From: JAFGPJ01 sp964612465 | GTDB taxonomy: Bacteria > Planctomycetota > Phycisphaerae > Sedimentisphaerales > Anaerobacaceae | Assembly (NCBI GenBank): GCA_964612465.1 | Contig: CAZTDF010000254.1 | Location: 1 to 6,224, forward strand | DNA length: 6,224 nucleotides | Reading direction: 5' to 3' | Shown: piece after piece, positions 1 to 5,978 of the stretch | How positions within the stretch are numbered: position 1 is the first letter of the stretch | How the letters are laid out: each line of letters begins with the position of its first letter | Program-made: the position numbers and the translations under genes | The notes under the pieces: generated by a model | Database searches by the model: none | What the model saw: the letters and a program-made list of their open reading frames with translations, nothing else | Told to the model about the DNA's origin: nothing

Positions 1-69
1 GTGACTAACAAGCGGAGCAGAGAAAAAAACTATCTTTTTCAACAGCCCCACAGTCCCAAATTTTTATTC

Positions 70-100
70 TTTGTTTTTCAATAAAACCATTATATATATG
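70..100 (+). promoter_or_regulatory. Weak candidate promoter of the GH9 gene
   Basis: The 125 bases before the GH9 start are very A/T-rich. TTTG at 70-73 is followed after 19 bases by TATATATG at 93-100. That is one mismatch from the TTTG / TAnnTTTG pattern of Bacteroidetes-type promoters. The same bases also read as a poor sigma70 pair (TTGTTT 71-76, TATATA 93-98). In such A/T-rich DNA either match may be chance. No strong Shine-Dalgarno sequence precedes the ATG at 126; GAAAG at 111-115 is the nearest purine run. Confidence 0.22.
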
Positions 101-125
101 AAATGTCATTGAAAGTAAACACATT

Positions 126-2279
126 ATGAAGAAGAATATTTTTCTAATCTTATTACTCATTCACACCTCATCTGCGTCTGCGAAGCTTATTCTGCAGGAA
201 ATCCGTACCGCTTCCAACAATGTACTGGTGGTGTTATTTACGAGCGAAAAGGTAGTTTCGACCAACTACAATCAATGGATAAAAGAAATAGTTGATGTGA
301 ACGAAGTTAAAACCGATGATATATTGGTATGGAAACTTAACGGCAAACAACCGTTGGCAATCCATAAATTCGTGACCGAGTTCTCAGCTACAAGCTCTGA
401 GCCTAAAGGGTGTGAACATCATATCTATCTTGAGATACCCCAACTTATCAACGGCGCACAATATAAACTCGAGACTCCACATGGCGTTAAAACTTTTGTT
501 TTTAATGACCGTGCTATACTTTGTGAATCCATCAAAACGAACCAGAACGGATATAGTGCTTTATCGAACATCAGGTATGCCAATTTTTCAATATGGATGG
601 GAACAGGAGGAAACAAACAGATCAGTGGAGCACTTCCGGCATATGAAGTATTCGAAATATCCACCGGACTCCTCGTGTCCCGCGGCAAGCTCCGGGAAAT
701 TGGCCCGGACGAGTCATCGGGGGATTTTGTGTATCGCATTGATCTCTCAGAGGTTCCCGATGGAGGACCTTACAGAATAACAGTGAACGGCTATGGCTGT
801 TCCTGGCCTTTCGGCGTGGGGGGTGATTTTTCACGGCGGCTGGCGTATATTTCATTTCGAAGTCTGTATCATCAACGGTGCGGCTGTCCGCTCAGAGAGC
901 CCTATACATGGGATATAAGGATGAATCCGTGTCATACGGTCTTGTATAATGTGAACGCCCCTCCCGGAGAAGCCAGGTTGGATGTCCGTGGCACGGAACC
1001 GTCGTTCAAATGCTATGGCGGTTATCATGATGCCGGCGATGCGGACCGGCGCATATATCACCTTGTAGTACCGCCCATTCTCCTGACCACTTATGAGGCA
1101 TTTCCCGATTATTTTGCCGATAACCAGTTTAATATTCCTGATAAGTTTGATGAAAATTTCAACATTGTGGGGAAAGGAAACGGCATACCCGATATCATCG
1201 ACGAAGCCCAATGGGGTACCCTGATATGGGAATATCTACAAGAGCCGACCGGAGGAGTTCACTGGGGCACGGAAACGAGGGGATATCCCGAACCGTTTGC
1301 CGCACCCATGGATCAGGATACAAAAAAATACGGCACCATACGTATCGATAAGCTGTCCACTTCTATGGCAGCGGGAGTATTTATGCATCTTGCCAGGATA
1401 CTGAAACCGTACAAACCCGAGCGCTGCGAAACGCTGCGACAGCGGGCGGAAAAGGCCATGGCATATGCGGACAGCACCGCAAACGATCCGCAGAAACTCT
1501 ACTTTGCCGTACAGAAATACCTTCTAACCGGCGATGAGACTGCTCACCGGCAAATCAAGGACCTCGTGGATGTGGTGGATGGTTATATAACGAGCGCATC
1601 GGATAATCCCGGACATTTCGGCGGTCCGAATTACGTAATGGCAAGTTATTTTTATTCCTATATCATCGAGACACAACGTCCGACCGACCCGGCAATCGTT
1701 CAGCACATGAAAGACGTTTTACGTAAAACGGCAGACAGGCAAATAGAAATATTCAAATCATTCGCGTACCCGATCGGTAATTCCCTATCGACCAGGAGGT
1801 GGGGATGGGGATGTAATGTCGCTCAGGGACAGTATGCATATCCCTGTCTATTACAGTGGGGACTTACCAAAGAGCAGATATATATCGATACGGCCAGCCA
1901 GTTAATGGATTATAATCAGGGGCTCAATCCGATTGGTAAATGCTATCTCACTGGAACCGGCTTCGACAGCGTTAAAAATCCTCACGATAGGGAATCGGCC
2001 TATACAAAAGCCAAAGGATGGGGACCCAAACCGGGAATTCAGGTCTATGGGCCGGGAAACATCCCAAGAAGAATCCAATTTGTCATGATTCCTAAAATAT
2101 CGACTTTGCCGAGGGAACGTCAGTGGGTCGATCATTTATATACATATATATTCAACGAGTTCACCGTTCATGAAACATTAGTGTATCCAGCAGTTGTTTA
2201 TCCGGTTCTGGCCCAGGGAGGAACATGGGATGATACCAAGGACCCGTTTGCCGTTAAGACACACATAGATAATCCATAA
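126..2279 (+). CDS. Secreted glycoside hydrolase family 9 (cellulase-like) with N-terminal beta/Ig-like domains
   Basis: This 717-residue protein is predicted to hydrolyse beta-glucan-type polysaccharides by the inverting GH9 mechanism. A signal peptide occupies residues 1-19: K2-K3, a hydrophobic core, and an A-S-A cleavage site before K20. Residues 20-135 form an extra, probably beta-rich domain I cannot name. Residues 136-230 resemble the CelD_N Ig-like domain of GH9 enzymes, from K-T-N-Q-N-G-Y through Y-R-I-T-V to S-W-P-F-G-V. The catalytic (alpha/alpha)6 domain follows from about 235 to 700. Its GH9 hallmarks are Y-H-D-A-G-D at 300-305 (D302 and D305, nucleophilic-water region), G-N-G-I-P-D-I-I-D-E-A at 351-361, L-N-P-I-G-K at 600-605, K-N-P-H-D-R at 617-622, and F-N-E at 676-678, where E678 is the expected acid. 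All key residues are present, so it should be active. Whether it is an endoglucanase, exo-enzyme or xyloglucanase cannot be told. No dockerin, CBM or sorting tail is seen. The start was chosen because the signal peptide begins there. Confidence 0.93.
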   Translation: MKKNIFLILLLIHTSSASAKLILQEIRTASNNVLVVLFTSEKVVSTNYNQWIKEIVDVNEVKTDDILVWKLNGKQPLAIHKFVTEFSATSSEPKGCEHHIYLEIPQLINGAQYKLETPHGVKTFVFNDRAILCESIKTNQNGYSALSNIRYANFSIWMGTGGNKQISGALPAYEVFEISTGLLVSRGKLREIGPDESSGDFVYRIDLSEVPDGGPYRITVNGYGCSWPFGVGGDFSRRLAYISFRSLYHQRCGCPLREPYTWDIRMNPCHTVLYNVNAPPGEARLDVRGTEPSFKCYGGYHDAGDADRRIYHLVVPPILLTTYEAFPDYFADNQFNIPDKFDENFNIVGKGNGIPDIIDEAQWGTLIWEYLQEPTGGVHWGTETRGYPEPFAAPMDQDTKKYGTIRIDKLSTSMAAGVFMHLARILKPYKPERCETLRQRAEKAMAYADSTANDPQKLYFAVQKYLLTGDETAHRQIKDLVDVVDGYITSASDNPGHFGGPNYVMASYFYSYIIETQRPTDPAIVQHMKDVLRKTADRQIEIFKSFAYPIGNSLSTRRWGWGCNVAQGQYAYPCLLQWGLTKEQIYIDTASQLMDYNQGLNPIGKCYLTGTGFDSVKNPHDRESAYTKAKGWGPKPGIQVYGPGNIPRRIQFVMIPKISTLPRERQWVDHLYTYIFNEFTVHETLVYPAVVYPVLAQGGTWDDTKDPFAVKTHIDNP

Positions 2280-2326
2280 TCAGAGAATGAACAATATAAA
2301 CAAAAAGTTTTTGATGCTATTAATTT

Positions 2327-2653
2327 ATGAGCAATTTATTATGGACAGTAATCGTTTTCTGTGTATTGTCCCCAGCCATTAATAACTACCCTTTATTTTT
2401 TCTGACAGAATTTACACGGACAAAAAGAAGAAATCGTAAATCGAAAATAATCAATGACAAAGTCTGTCCCAAGTTTTCCACCAAAGGTGTAGCTTGGAAC
2501 AAAAGCAAAAAGAAATGGCGGGCACGGATACACGTTAACGGCCAGCGCATATTTCTTGGACATTTCAAAGACGAAATCCAGGTCGTAATGGCATACGACA
2601 AAGTCGCAAAAAAATAACACGGAGAATTTGTGTTGTTGAACTTTGAAAAATAA
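2327..2653 (+). pseudogene. AP2-domain DNA-binding protein remnant, broken by an in-frame TAA
   Basis: The frame opened at ATG 2327 encodes, from about residue 50, an AP2/ERF-type DNA-binding domain. It has S-T-K-G-V-A-W-N at 51-58, K-W-R-A-R-I at 63-68, V-N-G-Q-R-I-F-L-G-H-F at 70-80 and A-Y-D-K-V-A-K-K at 89-96. A TAA at 2615-2617 then stops translation. The same frame continues as H-G-E-F-V-L-L-N-F and ends at TAA 2651-2653. AP2 domains typically read A-Y-D-x-A-A-x-K-Y-H-G-E-F-A-x-L-N-F, so the TAA sits where Tyr (TAT/TAC) is expected, a one-base change. In bacteria AP2 domains usually follow an HNH nuclease domain in mobile genes. No HNH motif is visible upstream, and residues 1-48 (hydrophobic, then basic) have no Shine-Dalgarno and look non-native. 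The most likely reading is a truncated, dead piece of a mobile AP2-HNH gene. The 5' boundary is uncertain; clear homology starts near 2470. Confidence 0.75.
2431..2462 (+). repeat. Dispersed short-repeat block, copy 1
   Basis: Three words occur here: AAATCGTAAAT (2431-2441), AATCGAAAAT (2439-2448) and ATAATCAATGACAAAG (2447-2462). All three recur exactly in the intergenic region at 3027-3062, but in a different order. This copy lies just before the recognisable AP2 homology, so it may mark the point where the AP2 fragment was joined to other DNA. Confidence 0.6.
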
Positions 2654-2708
2654 CATCGGCAGAGCAGGTTTCAATTAGCCATATACGCTTCCATAGCCTG
2701 CCTGAAGG

Positions 2709-2745
2709 TGCACCATGACTCAGAGCTGACTTAAGTTATGGTGCA
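2709..2745. repeat. 12-bp inverted repeat (hairpin) with 13-nt loop
   Basis: TGCACCATGACT at 2709-2720 can pair with AGTTATGGTGCA at 2734-2745 along all 12 positions, with one G-T wobble. The loop is 2721-2733. No T-run follows on either strand, so it does not look like a simple intrinsic terminator. It is the longest uninterrupted stem I found in the window and could be a repeat-element hairpin or an RNA structure. Confidence 0.6.
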
Positions 2746-2819
2746 GATATTGATCAAAACATGGTAATTAAAGAAGTATGCAATATATCGGCAATAATGA
2801 GTCTTCTATTAATGCAAAC

Positions 2820-2871
2820 TCCTTTTTTTTGTGGATAATTATACTCTACAAAATTGACAATAAAAAAAGGA
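2820..2871. repeat. 10-bp perfect A/T-rich inverted repeat
   Basis: TCCTTTTTTT at 2820-2829 is the exact reverse complement of AAAAAAAGGA at 2862-2871, with 32 bases between. The arms are mostly homopolymer, so a chance origin is quite possible. The two arms could equally be terminal repeats of a very small element or the foot of a stem. Confidence 0.4.
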
Positions 2872-2939
2872 TTTGTATCTCTCCCCTCAATGAGGCAGTA
2901 TGATACTCCGGTTCTCTATCACCATAGTCTATAAATAAT

Positions 2940-3078
2940 ACCGTTAAAACGCGGATTTAGTCCATGAGATAACGGTTTTACCTATCTCAAGGGGTGAATA
3001 GTAGGCCTGTGCCCGCGAATGCGGGTATAATCAATGACAAAGGTCAATCGAAAATCGTAAATAGATTGACTATCCCTT
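2940..3078 (+). promoter_or_regulatory. Candidate structured leader upstream of the hydrolase
   Basis: This 139-base stretch holds several nested or competing stems. ACCGTTA (2940-2946) pairs with TAACGGT (2970-2976). TGAGATA (2965-2971) pairs with TATCTCA (2983-2989), sharing two bases with the first stem, so the two exclude each other. ACCGT may still form a pseudoknot with ACGGT in the loop of the second. AAGGG (2989-2993) and ATAGT (2998-3002) can pair with CCCTT (3074-3078) and ACTAT (3069-3073), enclosing a CCCGC-GAAT-GCGGG hairpin (3012-3025). GTCAATC (3043-3049) pairs with GATTGAC (3064-3070). The stretch ends 80 bases before the preferred hydrolase start. It matches no riboswitch class I know; it may be an RNA switch, a small RNA, or a repeat-element remnant. 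Confidence 0.35.
3027..3062 (+). repeat. Dispersed short-repeat block, copy 2
   Basis: ATAATCAATGACAAAG (3027-3042) is an exact 16-base copy of 2447-2462. AATCGAAAAT (3046-3055) and AAATCGTAAAT (3052-3062) copy 2439-2448 and 2431-2441. The order of the words is swapped relative to copy 1, so this is not a simple duplication. Confidence 0.6.
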
Positions 3079-3158
3079 AGCTTACTTATAAACTCTTTAT
3101 GGTTATTTACAATCATCTATTATTGATAACTTTAGATCCGAAAGACGCGGTAAAGAAA

Positions 3159-4139
3159 ATGGTGAGAAATAATCTCTTTTGGCAGGTAATCTGTTGTTTT
3201 TGTGCCTTCACTTTTACTATGGATGCAGCAGAAGTTCCGCCCATCCCGCAGGGTTATGCAAATGAACAGGCAGTCATGACCGCGATCCTTCTTGGCCAGA
3301 TCAAGCTGATCGATGCGAAGAATATTTCCCTGCCCGATAACGTGCAGGAAATTCTCGACGTCGAATACGGAACCGGCGGCGAACGTAAACTCCAATTGGA
3401 CCTTTACCTGCCAAAAGGCCGCACAAAAGCCGCTCCTGCCATCATTTTCATTCACGGCGGCGCCTGGAAGAGCGGCAAACGCAGTGACATGAAATTTTAT
3501 TGCGTTAAATTCGCCGAAAAAGGATATGTCACCGCCACTGTAACATACCGCCTGATGAACGAGGCCCCCTTTCCCGCCGCGGTGCAAGATGTCAAATGCG
3601 CAGTCCGGTGGCTGCGCGCCAATGCCGCCAAATATCAAATAGATCCGGAACACATCGCAGTCTCGGGCAACTCCGCCGGAGGTCATCTATCCATGATGAT
3701 CGGTTACTCGGACGATCCGTCACTTGAGGGCACCGGCGGCAATAACAATATCAGCAGCCGTGTCAGCGTAGTGGTCAATTTCTACGGCCCGACCGACCTG
3801 ACCACCGACTTCGCCAAAAAGCAGGAACTCGTCAGGGAATTCATAGGTGGAAAAACGTTCGACGAAGCACCTGATGCCTACAAGCTGGCTTCACCTCTTT
3901 TTCATCTGACCCGGGATGATCCTCCCACCCTTATCTTTCATGGAACCATCGACAGCACGGTCCCCGTTGCCCAGGCGGATAAGCTGGCGGACAAACTGAA
4001 AGAGCTCAGAATCGATTATGTCTACGAAAGATACGATGGCTGGCCTCATACTATGGATCTTGCCGAAGCCGTCAATCGGCGTTGTGTATATCAAATGGAA
4101 AAATTCCTCGAAGAGCATATTCCAAAAAACAATCATTGA
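3159..4139 (+). CDS. Secreted alpha/beta-hydrolase, BD-FAE / acetyl-esterase type
   Basis: This is a 326-residue serine esterase, probably removing acetyl or feruloyl groups from plant polysaccharides. The preferred start at 3159 gives a signal peptide: R3, a hydrophobic core from about 6 to 19 (L-F-W-Q-V-I-C-C-F), and likely cleavage near D-A-A-E. The frame is open from an earlier ATG at 3099, but that would bury the signal peptide behind 20 residues. Neither start has a good Shine-Dalgarno sequence. Numbering from 3159, the oxyanion motif H-G-G is at 99-101. The nucleophile S172 lies in G-N-S-A-G. D265 (H-G-T-I-D) and H297 (G-W-P-H-T-M-D) complete the triad. All are intact and the length fits the family. 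It lies on the same strand as the GH9 gene but 880 bp away. Its 3' end overlaps a convergent Fur-type pseudogene by 7 bp and is partly repeated at 6146-6224. Substrate is inferred from family and neighbourhood only. Confidence 0.88.
   Translation: MVRNNLFWQVICCFCAFTFTMDAAEVPPIPQGYANEQAVMTAILLGQIKLIDAKNISLPDNVQEILDVEYGTGGERKLQLDLYLPKGRTKAAPAIIFIHGGAWKSGKRSDMKFYCVKFAEKGYVTATVTYRLMNEAPFPAAVQDVKCAVRWLRANAAKYQIDPEHIAVSGNSAGGHLSMMIGYSDDPSLEGTGGNNNISSRVSVVVNFYGPTDLTTDFAKKQELVREFIGGKTFDEAPDAYKLASPLFHLTRDDPPTLIFHGTIDSTVPVAQADKLADKLKELRIDYVYERYDGWPHTMDLAEAVNRRCVYQMEKFLEEHIPKNNH
4056..4134 (+). repeat. Direct repeat copy 1: 3' end of the hydrolase gene
   Basis: These 79 bases encode D-L-A-E-A-V-N-R-R near the hydrolase C-terminus, up to the codons just before its last His. 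They recur at 6146-6224 with 5 substitutions and no gaps (74 of 79 identical). Read in the hydrolase frame, two differences are silent and three change an amino acid (A to S, K to Q, P to T). Here the segment is an integral part of an intact gene, so this is probably the native context. Confidence 0.93.
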
Positions 4140-4333
4140 CAAGTCTCACAAGCCATCAGCAAGTAGAATTCAATAAGATTGCCGTCCGCCCCTATATAAT
4201 CCCCATAAATATCATCAACGGTCGGATGCTTCTTTGTCTTCATGAAAGTGGCCAGAATCTATTCTTGCTGACGGCTTACGGGCATCCCCTTTTCTTTCAA
4301 ATGTTGCCTGAAAAGAGTTTCCGCTGATTTCAT
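4133..4333 (-). pseudogene. Fur-family metalloregulator remnant (TAG codon, internal deletion)
   Basis: Read from ATG at 4333, 24 codons look like the Fur N-terminus (A-E-T-L-F-R-Q-H-L-K-E-K-G-M-P-V-S-R-Q-Q-E). They are interrupted by TAG at 4261-4259. The frame resumes with I-L-A-T-F and H-P-T-V-D-D-I-Y, matching the Fur winged-helix pattern (R-x-x-I-L, then H-x-S-x-E-x-I-Y). The remaining 23 codons contain G-N-L-I-E-F and end in M-A-C-E-T-C-Q followed by TGA (4135-4133). This resembles the zinc-site region and the Cys-x-x-Cys C-terminus of Fur proteins with the middle missing. The total is 67 codons, against about 130-150 for a normal Fur. No Shine-Dalgarno sequence is seen. It lies 57 bases downstream of the transporter on the same strand, so it was plausibly the last gene of that operon. 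The N-terminal assignment is fairly firm; the C-terminal part is tentative. Confidence 0.62.
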
Positions 4334-4384
4334 ATATCAGTCATGGCTTATATTATCATACTCTTTTGTAACAAACCCGGCAAG

Positions 4385-4403
4385 TTCTCTTTACGACAGA
4401 GAA
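4385..4403 (-). repeat. Small hairpin at the transporter stop codon
   Basis: TTCTCT (4385-4390) and AGAGAA (4398-4403) form a 6-bp stem with a 7-base loop that contains the TAA stop of the transporter gene. No T-run follows on the - strand, so termination here is doubtful. It may act as a mild 3'-end stabiliser or be chance. Confidence 0.25.
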
Positions 4404-5695
4404 ACAGATGATTGAGATTCCTCAATGTTGTGCGTTGGTGCCGTGATCTGTTCAATCTTCTGATTACGATATTTTTTTATGATATCTTTTACTGAAAGTC
4501 CTTCATCCGTTTTATAAATATCAACGAAATTATCCCTGAGCATATGAAAGGAAATCTCGCCGATCCGAGAGGTGAATAATAAATCCAGTTTGTGCTTGAT
4601 AACCGCTTTTATAACTTTTACGCCCACATGTTTTTTATCGCCAAGAAATTCGTTATAGTAGAAATCCTCTATTTCTATATTTTCATCGGCAATCTTTAAT
4701 ATGACAAAATATGGTGCACGGCCGAAATGGCCATGAACTTTAGAGTCCATTTCGTTTATATCCTGTACAGGGACGATGGCAGAAACAAAATTCTCTCTTG
4801 ATGGTTCGACATGGATAAAGACCGATTCAATATGCTCGAAATTATTGGTGATATGATCCTCTACCTTGTCTGCTAATGCGTGTGCTTTGTATAAAGAAAG
4901 TGAAGGACTTGTCAAAATCTTGCATTCTACCATTTTAAATGGTCCTGCCTGGCGAATCATCACTTCGCCAACACCTTTAACGCCATAAATTTTGTTTATA
5001 CCTTCCTCAATATCAGATTGCAGCTCAGCGTCAAGATTTGCGTCCAGCAAAACCAGCAAAGACATCCATATATTTTTCAGGCCCAATTTGAAAATGAGTA
5101 ATGAGATTAAAATAATGATAGAGCCTTCTACGTAAGAAATTCGTAAATAGGCCAACAATATCCCCGCCAAAACAACTAAAGAAGTAAAGATGTCTAAAAA
5201 AGATTCGCTTGCATTAGCTATAAGGGATTGTGAATTGATCGATTTGCCAATGTTTTTTTCTTTTCTGGCCAGGACGAAAGCTACAATGATAGACAATATG
5301 CTTACGCTGACAGGTAAAATCGGGAATTTTTTAACGTCATTGATATCAAAAAGCCTGTGGTACCCATCTGTTAATATTTCTATCCCCGCCCACGTTATTA
5401 GGACACCTATGACAAGAGTAACCAGAGTCTCAACTTTGTATAAACCGTAGGGAAATCTCTCAGTCTTTTTTCTGGATGCCATCCAAAGACCAAATCCTGA
5501 TGCAAAAATTGCTAAAAGGTCGGCGCCGCTGTGAAAAGCATCGGCCACTAAAACCTTCGAGTCAAACAGATAACCCACAGCAGCCTTTGCAACAGCTAAA
5601 AAAAGCGTTACGAAACTTGCAATAAATGCTATTCTTTGGCCCTGCTTCAGGTTTTTTGTTTTATCTGGTTTTTTCTGTATTGTTTTTGCAGTCAT
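4391..5695 (-). CDS. Cation diffusion facilitator transporter with C-terminal NifX-like (dinitrogenase cofactor) domain
   Basis: This 434-residue inner-membrane protein is predicted to export divalent metal by proton exchange. About six membrane segments are visible, near 22-42, 48-71, 88-108, 124-143, 168-185 and 189-207. The metal site of segment 2 is A-D-A-F-H-S-G-A-D (H55, D59). In segment 5 the matching position reads E-S-F-L-D (E164, D168), with Glu where many zinc transporters have His or Asp. The cytoplasmic dimerisation domain covers about 217-298 (S-V-F-I-H-V-E-P at its end). Residues 303-410 add a domain like the NifX/NafY/NifB-tail cofactor-binding fold, with V-H-G-H-F-G-R-A-P-Y-F at 320-330. 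Plain CDF proteins end near residue 300, so this is a fusion. ATG 5695 is chosen because it sits two bases after the upstream stop (TAG-aa-ATG), implying translational coupling. A longer frame opening at 5800 would overlap the upstream gene and add 35 unlikely residues. The transported metal cannot be read from the sequence; iron, zinc, cobalt or manganese are possible. Confidence 0.9.
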   Translation of the reverse strand: MTAKTIQKKPDKTKNLKQGQRIAFIASFVTLFLAVAKAAVGYLFDSKVLVADAFHSGADLLAIFASGFGLWMASRKKTERFPYGLYKVETLVTLVIGVLITWAGIEILTDGYHRLFDINDVKKFPILPVSVSILSIIVAFVLARKEKNIGKSINSQSLIANASESFLDIFTSLVVLAGILLAYLRISYVEGSIIILISLLIFKLGLKNIWMSLLVLLDANLDAELQSDIEEGINKIYGVKGVGEVMIRQAGPFKMVECKILTSPSLSLYKAHALADKVEDHITNNFEHIESVFIHVEPSRENFVSAIVPVQDINEMDSKVHGHFGRAPYFVILKIADENIEIEDFYYNEFLGDKKHVGVKVIKAVIKHKLDLLFTSRIGEISFHMLRDNFVDIYKTDEGLSVKDIIKKYRNQKIEQITAPTHNIEESQSSVSLS

Positions 5696-5697
5696 TT

Positions 5698-5919
5698 CTA
5701 TTGCCCGGAAGAAAATTGACGTACCATAGCTGAGCCACATTTGGAACACTTTGTTTGAAAACACTGTAAACCTGGTTGATGGGGTACAGTTAAACCGCAA
5801 TTGGGGCAGATGCAGTTACCTGGTGGCACATTAGACCTGAAATCCCCGACACCTCTGCCTCCACGAAAACGCCTGCTGCGTTTACCTCTACCCCGTCCTT
5901 GTCCAAAATTAAATGGCAT
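5698..5919 (-). CDS. Small Gly/Arg-rich zinc-ribbon protein
   Basis: This 73-residue protein has two parts. Residues 4-28 are a basic, Gly/Arg-rich tail (G-R-G-R-G-K-R-S-R-R). Residues 36-66 are a zinc-ribbon-like module with two C-x-x-C knuckles (C38/C41 and C58/C61), extra cysteines C36 and C53, and a P-H-Q-P-G turn. Similar short proteins, with a Gly-rich head and C-x-C-P-N-C-G plus K-C-x-K-C-G, are found beside NifX/NifB-like cofactor proteins and CDF transporters; their function is not established. It should bind zinc or iron, and the basic tail could contact nucleic acid or membrane. The start is well supported by AGGAG at 5930-5926, six bases before ATG. The stop is two bases before the transporter ATG, so the two are co-translated and probably work together. 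Confidence 0.82.
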   Translation of the reverse strand: MPFNFGQGRGRGKRSRRFRGGRGVGDFRSNVPPGNCICPNCGLTVPHQPGLQCFQTKCSKCGSAMVRQFSSGQ

Positions 5920-5925
5920 TTTTGT

Positions 5926-5930
5926 CTCCT
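5926..5930 (-). promoter_or_regulatory. Strong Shine-Dalgarno of the zinc-ribbon gene
   Basis: AGGAG on the - strand lies six bases before the ATG at 5919. It is the clearest ribosome binding site in the window and fixes this start. It likely serves the coupled transporter gene as well, which has no convincing site of its own. Confidence 0.8.
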
Positions 5931-5949
5931 ATCGTTTTTGGGGGCCAAT

Positions 5950-5978
5950 GTTATACTACGGCTGATCAGGAAATACAC
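5950..5978 (-). promoter_or_regulatory. Weak candidate promoter for the zinc-ribbon/transporter pair
   Basis: TATAAC (5955-5950, - strand) resembles a -10 box and would give a leader of about 25 bases before the ATG at 5919. The bases 17 upstream (GTGTAT, 5978-5973) match a -35 box poorly. If real, it would let the intact pair be expressed independently of the damaged PPOX gene upstream. Confidence 0.22.

Larger units (their letters stand above)
2654..3098. other. Gene-free interval rich in inverted repeats
   Basis: I see no credible protein or tRNA gene in these 445 bases; frames on both strands are short and unrecognisable. The interval instead holds several inverted repeats (2709-2745, 2820-2871, 2940-2976, 2965-2989, 3012-3025, 3043-3070) and the second copy of a short-repeat block. 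It is A/T-rich and separates the AP2 remnant from the hydrolase. It could be a leader or regulatory RNA region for the hydrolase, the scar of a decayed mobile element, or both. Confidence 0.6.

Noticed and set aside
2301..2313. Possible terminator CAAAA-AGT-TTTTG after the GH9 gene
   Set aside because: The stem is only five A/T-heavy pairs with no following T-run, so it is too weak to call an intrinsic terminator.
2835..2960. A short - strand frame containing I-D-Y-G-D-R-E-P-E-Y-H-T-A
   Set aside because: It is only about 36 codons between stops, with no start codon context or known motif.
2951..2990. tRNA-like beginning GCGGATTTAG
   Set aside because: No D-arm, anticodon arm, T-arm consensus or matching acceptor strand follows; the pairings found are those of the competing stems instead.
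3132..3686. A 184-codon open frame on the - strand inside the hydrolase gene
   Set aside because: It is antisense to a gene with an intact catalytic triad and signal peptide, shows no recognisable motif, and arises from the G/C-rich third positions of the real gene.
5190..5450. An 86-codon + strand frame inside the transporter gene
   Set aside because: It overlaps conserved membrane segments of the CDF protein on the other strand and has no domain features; it is a shadow.
5696..5800. Longer transporter start at 5800
   Set aside because: It would overlap most of the 3' half of the zinc-ribbon gene and add residues unlike any CDF N-terminus; ATG 5695 directly after the upstream stop is better.
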